Below the pieces are notes generated by a model that searched no databases, had not been told where the DNA came from, and was given only the letters and a program-made list of their open reading frames with translations. The translations under genes were made by a program, and so were the position numbers. Of a stretch of DNA of 64,000 bases, positions 1 to 10,829 are shown one piece after another. Position 1 is the first letter of the stretch, and each line of letters opens with the position of its first letter. The DNA is taken from positions 1 to 64,000 of the forward strand of contig JAKOQB010000005.1 of assembly GCA_029778535.1 (NCBI GenBank), read 5' to 3'. Source of the DNA: Pseudomonadota bacterium (lineage in GTDB: Bacteria; Pseudomonadota; Gammaproteobacteria; Burkholderiales; Burkholderiaceae_F).

Positions 1-54
1 CCGGATGCGGTGTACTTCGAGGCGCTGGCCACGCGAGAAAGGAGGGCCGCGTAA
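1..54 (+). CDS. C-terminal end of an upstream gene cut by the window edge
   Basis: Frame 1 is open from the first base and ends at a TAA at 52-54, giving a tail of 17 residues ending in RERRAA. A strong Shine-Dalgarno sequence (AAAGGAGG, 38-45) lies inside this tail, which is usual when the next gene follows closely. The product cannot be named from so few residues. Confidence 0.35.
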   Translation, partial: PDAVYFEALATRERRAA

Positions 55-1387
55 ACTGAACTTCGAATACGGGTTTCCCACCGCCGGCCGGTTCCTGGTT
101 CGTTCGAGGCGACCGAACCGGCCGACCGTGGAAAACCCTGCACCGCAGTTCATCACCTTATTTCTCGATTCCGCTGTTCAAAGAACCGGAGCCACCTCTA
201 TCGGACCGGGGCGCTACTACGTTCACGGCGTGCTGGTCGAAAGCGAGCGCGCGATCCTCTACACGGAGCAGCCCGGCTACCCCGGCGCGAGTCAGCCCAG
301 GCTGGAAGACATTCAGAAGTGGGAAAGCGGCCTGCTCGCGTATCTGGACGTCTGGGAGCGGCACATCACTTACGTGGAGGACGATCGCATCCGCGAGGTG
401 GCGCTCGGCGGCCCCGACACCTGCACGCGCGCCCAGGTCGCGTGGAAGGTGAAGGTGCTGCTGCAGCCGGCAGGCACGAACGTCTTCGACTGCAATTCGA
501 TCCGGACGCTGCTGCCGCTGGGAACGGGGAAGCTGCGCGCACGCGCGCGGCTCGACAAGCCGCCGACCGAGCTGTGCGTGATTCCGCCCGAATCGCGCTA
601 TCGCGGCGCGGAGAACCAGCTTTATCGGGTCGAGGTGCACAAGGGCGGCACGGCGCCCGATGCGACCTTCAAGTGGTCGCGCGAAAACGGCTCGGTCACG
701 TTTCCGATCCGCTCGCTGTCGGGGACGACGGCGAATCTCGAGCACCTCGGACGCGACCTGAATCTGAGCCTGAAACCGGGCGACTGGGTCGAGGTCGTCG
801 ATGACGTCATCGCGATGAGCGAGGAGGCCGGACCGCTCGCGCAGGTGGAAACGGTGGATCGCGACGCCTTGCGCGTGACGTTCAAGTGGGCCAACGGGGT
901 GACGAGTCCGCCGAGCTATGCCGAGCCCGCCGCCGCGGCGAAGCACGCGCTGCTGCGCCGCTGGGACCATGCGGGCGACGCCGCGACCTTCGGCGGGGCG
1001 CTGCAGATCACCGAGCGGCTTGCCACCGACACGAGCGGCTGGATCAAGCTCGAAGACGGCGTCGAGATCTGGTTTCTGAAGGGCGGCGCCTATCGTGCGG
1101 GAGACTTCTGGCTGATTCCCGCGCGCACGGCGACCGGCGACGTCGAATGGCCCGCCGAGCTGGATGCCGACGGCAATCCGAAGCTCGATGCCGACGGCAA
1201 TCCGATGGCGGCGCTGCAAGGGGCGCATGGACCGTACCACCACTTTGCCCCGCTGCTGCTGAGCGCGAAAGTCGCGGGCAGCAACCGACGCGTGACGCGC
1301 GACTGCCGCTGCGCGATCAGGCCGCTGCCGTGCGTGACCTACCAGTACGCCTTCGGCGGTCAGGCCATTGGCGGCGCCAATCTCTGA
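5..1387 (+). CDS. DUF6519-like protein, N-terminally short
   Basis: I place this in the DUF6519 family from its central part: a GPGRYYVHGVLVE segment, LLAYLDVWERHITYVED, and the K-W-S-R-E-N-G-S-V run near residue 225. Family members usually begin with a longer region containing a motif like QQGRVQLDADWNE; I do not find it here, so the N-terminus is missing or replaced. The start is uncertain: the ATG at position 5 is the only canonical one, but the strong ribosome site AAAGGAGG at 38-45 points to a CTG at 56, and a GTG at 128 is also possible. Near residue 390 a short duplication gives LDADGNP twice in a row. The molecular role is unknown; some relatives occur near contractile-injection or phage-tail-like genes, but none is visible here. 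The next gene starts 8 bases downstream. Confidence 0.6.
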   Translation: MRCTSRRWPREKGGPRKLNFEYGFPTAGRFLVRSRRPNRPTVENPAPQFITLFLDSAVQRTGATSIGPGRYYVHGVLVESERAILYTEQPGYPGASQPRLEDIQKWESGLLAYLDVWERHITYVEDDRIREVALGGPDTCTRAQVAWKVKVLLQPAGTNVFDCNSIRTLLPLGTGKLRARARLDKPPTELCVIPPESRYRGAENQLYRVEVHKGGTAPDATFKWSRENGSVTFPIRSLSGTTANLEHLGRDLNLSLKPGDWVEVVDDVIAMSEEAGPLAQVETVDRDALRVTFKWANGVTSPPSYAEPAAAAKHALLRRWDHAGDAATFGGALQITERLATDTSGWIKLEDGVEIWFLKGGAYRAGDFWLIPARTATGDVEWPAELDADGNPKLDADGNPMAALQGAHGPYHHFAPLLLSAKVAGSNRRVTRDCRCAIRPLPCVTYQYAFGGQAIGGANL

Positions 1388-1395
1388 CGCGCCGC

Positions 1396-2310
1396 GTGCG
1401 TGCCGTCTGGTCTTACTGGAGCAAGCCGTTCAATGCCCATCGCAACCGCGTCTGGGCGAGCGAAAGGCATCACCTGCTGTCGTGGATCCTGTCGACCGAG
1501 ACCGCGAAGCGCCACTATCGGCCCGCGGTGCTCCACACCGACGACGCCGGAGCGCGCATGCTCGTCGACGGGCTGGGTCTCGAGTTCGATGCGGTTCACA
1601 CCGGCCTGAACGCCATCGCCGACGCCGACCCGGACTGGTGGGCGCTCGGCAAGCTCTACGCCTATCGCGCGCAGTCGGAACCGTTCGTGCACGTCGACAG
1701 CGATGTCTTCCTCTGGAAACCGTTGCCGTACGAGCTGGAGTCGGCGCCGATTCTCGCGCAGAACGCGGAACCGTTCATTGCCGGCCAATCGTTCTATCAG
1801 CCGGAGGCGATCGAGTTCGCCTTGAGCGGCGCGGTCGAGGGCTGGTTGCCGCCCGAATGGCAGTGGCACCGCGCGAGCGGTCTGGCGAGCCGGGGCGAAT
1901 GCTGCGGCGTGTTCGGAGGCAACCGGGTCGACTTCATCGGCCACTATGCCGCGCAGGCGATTCGCCTGCTCGAGGATGCGGGCAACCGCGGCGCGCTGAA
2001 CGCGCTGTCCGACAAGCGCGTGCACATGGTGGTGGTCGAGCAGTACCTGCTCGCCGCCTGCATCGAGTATTGCCGCGCACACGCGGACAGTCCTTTCCAC
2101 GACGTCGCGATCCGGTATCTGTTCGGCTCGATCGAGGAGGCGTTCGATTCGGACACGACCGCGCGGCTCGGCTACACGCACCTGATCGCCGACGCCAAGA
2201 GCGATCCGGAACTCGCGCACCGGCTCGAGGCACGCGTCGCGCGCGAGTATCCCGCGCATTACGAACGCTGTCTCCGTCACCTCGAGACGGGTGCGGTTTC
2301 CGTGGCGTGA
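1396..2310 (+). CDS. DUF6734 family protein, possible glycosyltransferase-like fold
   Basis: About 304 residues from a GTG at 1396; the opening MRAVWSYWSKPF is typical of DUF6734 proteins, which supports that start over the far upstream in-frame ATG. Residues around 100 read HVDSDVFLWKP, an acidic D-x-D element like the metal/sugar-nucleotide site of GT-A glycosyltransferases, so a transferase role is conceivable but unproven. Conserved-looking aromatic and acidic patches follow (PPEWQWHRASG, VVEQYLLAACIEY). It begins 8 bases after the DUF6519-like gene stops and the two are probably co-transcribed. No signal peptide is seen, so it should be cytoplasmic. Confidence 0.75.
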   Translation: MRAVWSYWSKPFNAHRNRVWASERHHLLSWILSTETAKRHYRPAVLHTDDAGARMLVDGLGLEFDAVHTGLNAIADADPDWWALGKLYAYRAQSEPFVHVDSDVFLWKPLPYELESAPILAQNAEPFIAGQSFYQPEAIEFALSGAVEGWLPPEWQWHRASGLASRGECCGVFGGNRVDFIGHYAAQAIRLLEDAGNRGALNALSDKRVHMVVVEQYLLAACIEYCRAHADSPFHDVAIRYLFGSIEEAFDSDTTARLGYTHLIADAKSDPELAHRLEARVAREYPAHYERCLRHLETGAVSVA

Positions 2311-2464
2311 GCTGCGCTCGGTCGCTGTGGCCGCCCGCGGAGAGGCTCGCAGATCGGCCGGGAAGAAGAGGCGCAGTGCCGGATCGCGGGACGGCGTCCG
2401 ACCACATGCACCGCAAGCAGCCCGCAACGTTCCCCCGCGTTTCTGCGATCGGGAACCACAATCG

Positions 2465-2839
2465 CTACCCGACGAGAAACACGAAACGCGTCGGACGGTC
2501 GGTGCATGCTTCGTATCCGAACGGCAGCACACGGGTGCAGCGGCGGCCGTTGCCGACGCCGGCGGTGACGAAGCGCACCGAGTCGTCGCGGTGCAGGTTG
2601 CGCTCGAACACCTGGTGAACGGTCGGGCGCTTGATCCGCGGCCGTTCGATGACGATCGGCGCCATCGACTCGTGCGCGTGCGCGGAGTCGAGCGGCGGGG
2701 GTGCCTGCAGCAAGGCGCGTTGCGGCGGTGCCGGCGCGCCTGCGCGCGCTGCGTCGTGGGCGGGCTGCGCGTGCGCCGTCGCCGTCATCAGCCACAGCGC
2801 GGTCAGACCCGTCAGCCATTTCGCGCGCGGCGATCGCAT
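2465..2839 (-). CDS. small secreted protein of unknown function
   Basis: Reading from the ATG at 2839 gives 124 residues beginning MRSPRAKWLTGLTALWLM and a cleavage-like TAHAQ, a clear Sec signal peptide. An ATG seven codons upstream is possible but would sit in front of the charged n-region. The mature part is rich in Ala and Pro, then has RPRIKRPTVHQVFERN and a C-terminal stretch with two cysteines (RRCTRV, YEACTD) that could form a disulfide. I do not recognise the family. It lies just downstream of acs on the same strand (37 bases) and may be co-transcribed with it, which does not by itself suggest a function. Confidence 0.55.
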   Translation of the reverse strand: MRSPRAKWLTGLTALWLMTATAHAQPAHDAARAGAPAPPQRALLQAPPPLDSAHAHESMAPIVIERPRIKRPTVHQVFERNLHRDDSVRFVTAGVGNGRRCTRVLPFGYEACTDRPTRFVFLVG

Positions 2840-2876
2840 CGACACCTCGCCGAAGGGCACGCCGCCGAGCGCGTCG

Positions 2877-4817
<1,941 letters not shown>

Positions 4818-4858
4818 GCCGGCCTCCGTTGCCGATGGATCTGACCCCCTTCGCACGC

Positions 4859-5422
4859 CTACGCGTGCGCGTGCGGGTGCGTCGGCAGCACCACGTGCCC
4901 GTAGGTCTCGTTGATGACTTCGGCCGCCGACAGGTAGAACGCCAGCACCGCGGTGACGAGCCCGGTGTAGCCGCCGACGCGCGTGACCAGCACGAGCTTC
5001 GACCACTCGCCCGCCGCGAGCAGCAGGAACGTGATCCACAGCGCCAGAAACACGAGCTGCAGCGCGCGGTTCGTGCGTAATGAGCCGATCCACATGTAGA
5101 ACGTGAACACGCCCCATACGAACAGGTACCAGCCGAGGAAGCTTTCGGGCACCTTGGACGCGAAGAATGCGACAAACAGCGCGAACGACCACCAGAACGC
5201 GCCGTAGCTGACGAACGCCGTCGTGCCGAAGGTGTTGCCGCGCGGGAACTCCAGTATGCCGGCGATGATCTGCGCGGCGCCGCCGTACGCGAAGGCGAGC
5301 GCGAGCACGTCGCCCATGCCGTCGGCGCTGAACCAGCCGGCGTTGATCATGCTGAGCATCCACGTCGTGAATGCAAATCCGGCTAGCCCCAGGGGCGCCG
5401 GGTTGGAGAGTTTCCGTTCCAT
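4859..5422 (-). CDS. satP: acetate/succinate uptake permease, GPR1/FUN34/YaaH family
   Basis: Inner-membrane transporter for acetate (and probably succinate) by proton symport. The protein from ATG 5422 has 187 residues, the usual size, and starts with [13 protein letters not shown], the family N-terminal NPAPLGL motif, followed by about six hydrophobic segments. GGAGG sits just before this ATG; an upstream ATG would add 33 charged residues without support. The C-terminus ends in a His-rich tail (PTHPHAHA). It precedes acs in the same operon, so uptake and activation of acetate are produced together. The 175-base upstream region carries an 18-bp motif shared with the transporter promoter at 12.3 kb. 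Confidence 0.93.
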   Translation of the reverse strand: MERKLSNPAPLGLAGFAFTTWMLSMINAGWFSADGMGDVLALAFAYGGAAQIIAGILEFPRGNTFGTTAFVSYGAFWWSFALFVAFFASKVPESFLGWYLFVWGVFTFYMWIGSLRTNRALQLVFLALWITFLLLAAGEWSKLVLVTRVGGYTGLVTAVLAFYLSAAEVINETYGHVVLPTHPHAHA

Positions 5423-5547
5423 CACAACCTCCACTCGCGTTGCCCCCGCGGACGCGGCGGGCGAGCGGCATTCCCGCCGTCGCGCCGGCGTTGCGGGGAC
5501 TTCGAACGTCGGCGCATGCAAGATAACGGCGCGCCCGCGCGCGCGCT

Positions 5548-5565
5548 GTCGGCAATGCCTGACAG
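5548..5565. promoter_or_regulatory. candidate regulator-binding motif upstream of satP-acs
   Basis: The sequence GTCGGCAATGCCTGACAG differs at only two of 18 positions from GTCGGGAAAGCCTGACAG at 12277-12294, upstream of the solute-binding protein gene. The site lies about 130-145 bases before the satP start. A weaker inverted half (CAGTGTTT, 5576-5583) follows. The LuxR-type regulator encoded next to it is the obvious candidate binder, by inference only. Confidence 0.45.
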
Positions 5566-5597
5566 GTCGAGTAGGCAGTGTTTGATGGTTTTGTGAA

Positions 5598-6239
5598 CTA
5601 CTCCATCGGCGTCAACCCGTGCTGGACCGCGAACCGCACCAGCGCCGCAAAGTCGGGCACGCCGAGCTTCAGCATCATGCGGCTGCGGTAGGTTTCCACC
5701 GTCTTGGGCGACAGGCACAGCAGCTTGGCGGTGTCGGCGGTGGAGCGGCCTTCGGCAATCAGCTGCAAGATCTGCCGCTCGCGCCGGCTCAGGCTGTCGA
5801 GCGGACTGGTGGCGCGGCGCTCGCGGATGTAGTCGTCGATCACCGTTTCGGCGATCTTCTGGCTCAGGTAACGGCGGCCCGCGTGCACGGTGCGCACCGC
5901 GGCGACGACCTCGGGCCCGGCCGATTCCTTCAGCAAATATCCGGCGGCGCCGGCCTGCAGCGCGCGATAGATGTGCTCTGCGGTCGAGTGCATCGACAGG
6001 ATCAGCACCCGCACCGACGGACAGGCCTCGTGGATCGAGAGCGTGGCCTCGACGCCGTTCAACTGCGGCATTGCCACGTCCATGATCACCACGTCGGGCG
6101 CGAGCTGCCGCGCCAGCCGCAGCGCTTCGTGACCGTTGGCGGCGCCGCCGACGACCGTGATGTCGCCTTCGGCCTCCAGCAGGAAGCGCAGGCCGTCGCG
6201 CACGACCGAATGATCGTCGGCGATCAGCACGCGAATCAC
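5598..6239 (-). CDS. LuxR/NarL-type response regulator
   Basis: 213 residues from a GTG at 6239. The receiver domain has the acidic pair at residues 8-9 (VLIADDHS), the phospho-acceptor D54 (VVIMDVAMPQ) and the conserved Lys in GYLLKES near 105. The C-terminal LuxR helix-turn-helix contains LSRRERQILQLIAEG and SPKTVETYRSRMMLKLG. The GTG overlaps the stop of the sensor-kinase gene by four bases, so the pair is translationally coupled. The regulator resembles the FixJ/CrbR/ErdR type that controls acs in other proteobacteria; position directly upstream of satP-acs supports an acetate or alcohol role, but that is inference. Confidence 0.92.
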   Translation of the reverse strand: MIRVLIADDHSVVRDGLRFLLEAEGDITVVGGAANGHEALRLARQLAPDVVIMDVAMPQLNGVEATLSIHEACPSVRVLILSMHSTAEHIYRALQAGAAGYLLKESAGPEVVAAVRTVHAGRRYLSQKIAETVIDDYIRERRATSPLDSLSRRERQILQLIAEGRSTADTAKLLCLSPKTVETYRSRMMLKLGVPDFAALVRFAVQHGLTPME

Positions 6240-7684
6240 AGCTTCAGCTCGACCGTCACGCGCGTGCCCTGACCTGGTGCGGACTGGACGTGCAGTACGC
6301 CGCCGACGGCTTCGGCGCGCTCGCGCATGATCATCAGCCCCCAGCCGTGATGGTTGTTCGGCGGCCGCAGTTGCGCAGGGTCGAATCCGCCGCCGTCGTC
6401 GAGCACCGACAGGTGAAAGCGGCCGTCGCGCGTCTCCAGCACCACCTTCGCGTTGCGCGCGCCGGCGTGCTTGGCAACGTTGGTCAGCGACTCCTGCGCG
6501 ATCCGGAACAGCGTCGCCTCGACCGTCGAGGCAAGGCGCGGCTGCGGGTCGTGGCCGATCACGCGCACTGCAACGCCGGCGCGCTCGCTGTACTGCTCCG
6601 CGTACCAGTGCAGCGCCGCCGCCAGTCCGTAGTCGTCGAGCACCGCGGGCCGCAGGTCGGCGATCACGCCGCGGATGTTCTCGACCGTGGCCTCCACCAG
6701 CTTCAGCGAATCCTCCAGCCGCGCGCACACCACCGAGTCCGCTGCAGGCGCGATCCGGCCCTTGATGATGTTCAGGTTCAGGTTCAGCGCGGTCAGCGTC
6801 TGGCCGACGCGGTCGTGCAGCTCGTGCGCGATGCGCCGCCGCTCGGCCTCCTGGCCCTCGACCGCGCGCTGCGACATGGCCTTGAGCCGCTGCGCGTAGC
6901 GGCGTGCCTCGTCCTCCGCGCGCCGGCGGCGCGAGATGTCGAACACGCTGGCGCGGCTGCGCAGGAACTGGCCGCGGCCGTCGGTCACCGCGGTGGCGCT
7001 GAGCAGGATCGGGAACAACGAGCCGTCGCGGCGCCGCATCTCGATCTGCAAGTCGCGCACGCGCGCGCCCTGCTTGAGCGCCGCGAAAGCGGCGTCGAAT
7101 TCGGCGTGCGAGGACGGCGGCAGCAACTCGGCGAGCCGCACGCGGCGCACGACCTCGTCGCGCTGGTAGCCGAGCCAGGCCAGCTCGGTGTCGTTGATCT
7201 GGATCACCACGCCGTCGGGGTCGAGCGAGTGGTAGCCGCACGGCGCGTTCTGGTACAGGTCGTGCATCTCGTCGGCGAGCCGGCGCAGCGCCAGGTTCGC
7301 GCGCCGCGCTTCGGTCACGTCGAGCAGCGCGACGCGGTACAGCGGCGGCTGGCCGAATGCCTGCGCGTGCAGCGTCACGTGACGCGGGCGGCCGTCGCGT
7401 GCGGCGAGGCTCAGCGCGACGTCGGTCGCGATGCCCGCCCGGCGGCACTGCGCGAGCGCGTCGAACAGCGCGCCGACGCTGTCCTCGGCGACGAACGCGC
7501 GCAGCGCCGTGCCGCGCATCGCCCGGTCCGGCGCGCCGAGCAGCCGCGCCGCGGCCGGATTGGCTTCGCGGATGCGGGCCGACTCGTCCAGCACCAGATA
7601 ACCCCAAGGCAGGAAGGTACACAGGTCTTCATAGCGGTCGGCGTCGTCGGCATCGGCCGCCGCGGCGACGGATTGCGCAAGCAT
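6236..7684 (-). CDS. PAS-domain sensor histidine kinase (HisKA_3 / NarX type)
   Basis: A 482-residue cytoplasmic-looking kinase without obvious membrane segments. It has an N-terminal PAS domain (about 20-130), a second PAS domain (about 140-260, with NAPCGYHSLDPDGVVIQIND), a dimerisation domain with the phospho-acceptor His near 287 in RRRIAHELHDRVGQ, and a GHKL ATPase with FRIAQESLTNVAKHA (N box), DDGGGFD and HHGWGLMIMRERA. It phosphorylates the LuxR-type regulator encoded immediately downstream, with a 4-base gene overlap. The signal is unknown; the PAS domains suggest an internal cue such as redox state or a small metabolite. Start ATG 7684 gives a compact PAS; the upstream in-frame extension is antisense to a permease gene. 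Confidence 0.92.
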   Translation of the reverse strand: MLAQSVAAAADADDADRYEDLCTFLPWGYLVLDESARIREANPAAARLLGAPDRAMRGTALRAFVAEDSVGALFDALAQCRRAGIATDVALSLAARDGRPRHVTLHAQAFGQPPLYRVALLDVTEARRANLALRRLADEMHDLYQNAPCGYHSLDPDGVVIQINDTELAWLGYQRDEVVRRVRLAELLPPSSHAEFDAAFAALKQGARVRDLQIEMRRRDGSLFPILLSATAVTDGRGQFLRSRASVFDISRRRRAEDEARRYAQRLKAMSQRAVEGQEAERRRIAHELHDRVGQTLTALNLNLNIIKGRIAPAADSVVCARLEDSLKLVEATVENIRGVIADLRPAVLDDYGLAAALHWYAEQYSERAGVAVRVIGHDPQPRLASTVEATLFRIAQESLTNVAKHAGARNAKVVLETRDGRFHLSVLDDGGGFDPAQLRPPNNHHGWGLMIMRERAEAVGGVLHVQSAPGQGTRVTVELKL

Positions 7685-7884
7685 GATGGTTCGCGGTCGC
7701 TCCCGAAGCGGGCGCGGCGGCAGCACGCCCGGGAACCGGACCGGCGTGCGTTGGACCGCGATTGCGCGCGCGCGATCACCAGGACCATGCGAATGCGGGA
7801 CACCTGCGCCACGTTGCCGTGCCGGGCAAGTGACGTTCGTCATTCCCGCGCGCGCAAAAGTGGCGTCCTTGCGCGGACGTGCCC

Positions 7885-8730
7885 CTACTTCAGCGCCCCG
7901 CCGGTCATGCCGGCGACGAAGCGGTCGACGAACAGGTTGTACAGCACCGCGATCGGCAGGCTGACGATCAGGCAGGCGCCCATCAGCGAGCCCCAGAAGT
8001 ACACGTCGCCGCGCACCAGAAAGGTCGGCACGCCGACGCTCACCGTGTAGTGCGACGACGTGGTGATGAAGGTCAGCCCGTATACGAACTCCTGCATCAC
8101 CAGCGTCAGGGTGAAGATCACGACCGTCAGCACGCCGGCCGACGCCAGCGGCAGCGCCACCTTGACGAAGGCGCCGAAGCGCGTCAGCCCGTCGATCATC
8201 GCCGCGTCCTCCAGCTCGCGCGGCAGCCCGCGGAAGAACCCCATCATCAGCCAGGAGCAGAACGGCACGGTGAAGCTCGGATAGACCAGCACCAGCGACC
8301 ACAGCGAGTCCTGCAGCCCGAGGTCGGCGACGATGCGGGAGAACGGAATGAACAGGATCGTCGGCGGCACGAGGTAGGTGAGGAAGATCGCCATCGCCAG
8401 CATGCGGCCGCGGCGGCCGGACAGGCGCGCCAGCGCATAGCCGGCCGGCACCGCCAGCAGCAGCGTGATCGCGACTACCGCCGCGCCGACCGCGATGGTG
8501 TTGACGATCCACTGGCCGAACTGCGTGTCGGTGAACAGCACGCGCAGGTGCGCGAGCGTCGGCGGCTGGTTGAACCACAGCGGGTCGTTGGCCACGTTCA
8601 GCAGGTCGGTCGTGCGCTTGAAAGTCGTGATGGCCATCCAGTAGAACGGAAATGCCAGGAACGCGGCGAACGCGGCGAGCAGCACCGCGTGGCCGATGCG
8701 GGCGAGCGCGCGAAGCAGTTGCCAGTTCAT
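7885..8730 (-). CDS. CUT1-family ABC transporter permease (MalG/UgpE type)
   Basis: Inner-membrane subunit of a carbohydrate or polyol importer, 281 residues with about six membrane helices. The ABC-contact loop (EAA motif) is ELEDAAMIDGLTRFGAF near residue 185. It is the last of four transporter genes on this strand (binding protein, ATPase, permease 1, permease 2) with 13 bases between the permease genes. The substrate cannot be read from the sequence. Relative to MalG the length and topology are normal. Confidence 0.93.
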   Translation of the reverse strand: MNWQLLRALARIGHAVLLAAFAAFLAFPFYWMAITTFKRTTDLLNVANDPLWFNQPPTLAHLRVLFTDTQFGQWIVNTIAVGAAVVAITLLLAVPAGYALARLSGRRGRMLAMAIFLTYLVPPTILFIPFSRIVADLGLQDSLWSLVLVYPSFTVPFCSWLMMGFFRGLPRELEDAAMIDGLTRFGAFVKVALPLASAGVLTVVIFTLTLVMQEFVYGLTFITTSSHYTVSVGVPTFLVRGDVYFWGSLMGACLIVSLPIAVLYNLFVDRFVAGMTGGALK

Positions 8731-8743
8731 GCCGGCCGCCGCT

Positions 8744-9679
8744 TCAGCCTACGTCGGCGCGGCGCGCCGCGACGAGGAAGAACACCGCTACCGCCGCCAG
8801 CACCGGGAACAGGAACAGCGCGATCGCCGATCCGGTCGCGAGGTCGCCGCCCTGCACGCCGGTGAAGTACGCGTAGCTCGCCAGCACCTGCGTGGTGTCG
8901 TACGGGCCGCCGCGCGTCAGCACGTAGATCACGATCATGTCGGTGAAGGTGAACACCATGCCGAAGAGCAGCGCGATCAGCATCACCGGCGCCACCAGCG
9001 GGATCTGGATCTGGAACAGGCGCCGCAGGAAGCCCGCGCCGTCGACCTCGGCCGCGTCGTGGATGTCCTGCGGAATCGCGGTCATGCCGGCCAGGATGAT
9101 CACCGCCGCCAGCGGCAGCAGCCGCCACACGTCGACCAGGATCACCGAGGCCATCGCGAGATCCGGCTGGCCGAGCCACACCGGCGTGGCGGCGGGATCG
9201 ATCAAGTGCAGCGCGTGCAGCGTCCAGGTGATGATGCTGTAGATCGGATCGTAGATCCACAGCCAGCCGATCGCGCCGAGCGAGATCGGCGCCACCCACG
9301 GCAGCATGATCAGCAGGCGCACCAGCCAGCGGCCGCGGAAATCCTTCGCCAGCGCCATCGCGAGCACCTTGCCGAGCACGACCACCAGCGCCTGCGAGAC
9401 GACGGTGAACACGACCGCGTTGCGCATCGAGGTCCAGAACGTCGGGTCGTCCATGATCAGCGCGAAGTTGTGCAGGCCGACGAAGTGCAGCGTCGTGCTG
9501 CCGACCGTCGCATCGCTGACGCTGTAGTACACGCCGAGCGCGAACGGAAAGCCGACCAGGGCGACGATGTAGACGATCGCCGGCGCCAGCAGCGCGATGC
9601 CGAGCCGGTGCTCGTCGTCGCGCCAGCCGACGCCGCGCGCGGTGTCGTCGACGAACTGCGCAGCCATCCGGTTTTCCAT
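8744..9679 (-). CDS. CUT1-family ABC transporter permease (MalF/UgpA type)
   Basis: About 311 residues from ATG 9679 (MENRMAAQ); ATGs at 9667 and 9700 are alternatives and none has a strong ribosome site. Six hydrophobic segments are visible, starting with LGIALLAPAIVYIVALVG, and the EAA loop reads DIHDAAEVDGAGFLRRL near residue 215. It partners the MalG-type permease encoded downstream. A two-hairpin repeat separates it from the upstream ATPase gene, which could affect relative expression within the operon. Confidence 0.92.
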   Translation of the reverse strand: MENRMAAQFVDDTARGVGWRDDEHRLGIALLAPAIVYIVALVGFPFALGVYYSVSDATVGSTTLHFVGLHNFALIMDDPTFWTSMRNAVVFTVVSQALVVVLGKVLAMALAKDFRGRWLVRLLIMLPWVAPISLGAIGWLWIYDPIYSIITWTLHALHLIDPAATPVWLGQPDLAMASVILVDVWRLLPLAAVIILAGMTAIPQDIHDAAEVDGAGFLRRLFQIQIPLVAPVMLIALLFGMVFTFTDMIVIYVLTRGGPYDTTQVLASYAYFTGVQGGDLATGSAIALFLFPVLAAVAVFFLVAARRADVG

Positions 9680-9695
9680 AGCCGCCGCCCGCAGT

Positions 9696-9769
9696 GTCAT
9701 CCCCGCGAAAGCGGGGATCCAGTGACGTTCGAATCAAAGGCACTGGGTTCCCGCCTGCGCGGGAACGAC
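9696..9769. repeat. two-hairpin intergenic repeat, family A copy 1
   Basis: Starts GTCATCCCCGCGAAAGCGGG, carries CCAGTG, then CACTGG and ends with a second hairpin CCCGCCTGCGCGGG and GAAC-GAC. The outer ends are inverted. A second copy with the same plan lies at 63317-63386. Form and position resemble REP/BIME-type elements. Confidence 0.8.
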
Positions 9770-9788
9770 GCGTGGTACCGAACTTCAG

Positions 9789-10817
<1,029 letters not shown>

Positions 10818-10829
10818 CGCGCCCCGCGC

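Noticed and set aside
7839-7855. GTCATTCCCGCG half element upstream of the PAS kinase
   Set aside because: Resembles one end of repeat family A but lacks a second hairpin; too short to list as a repeat.
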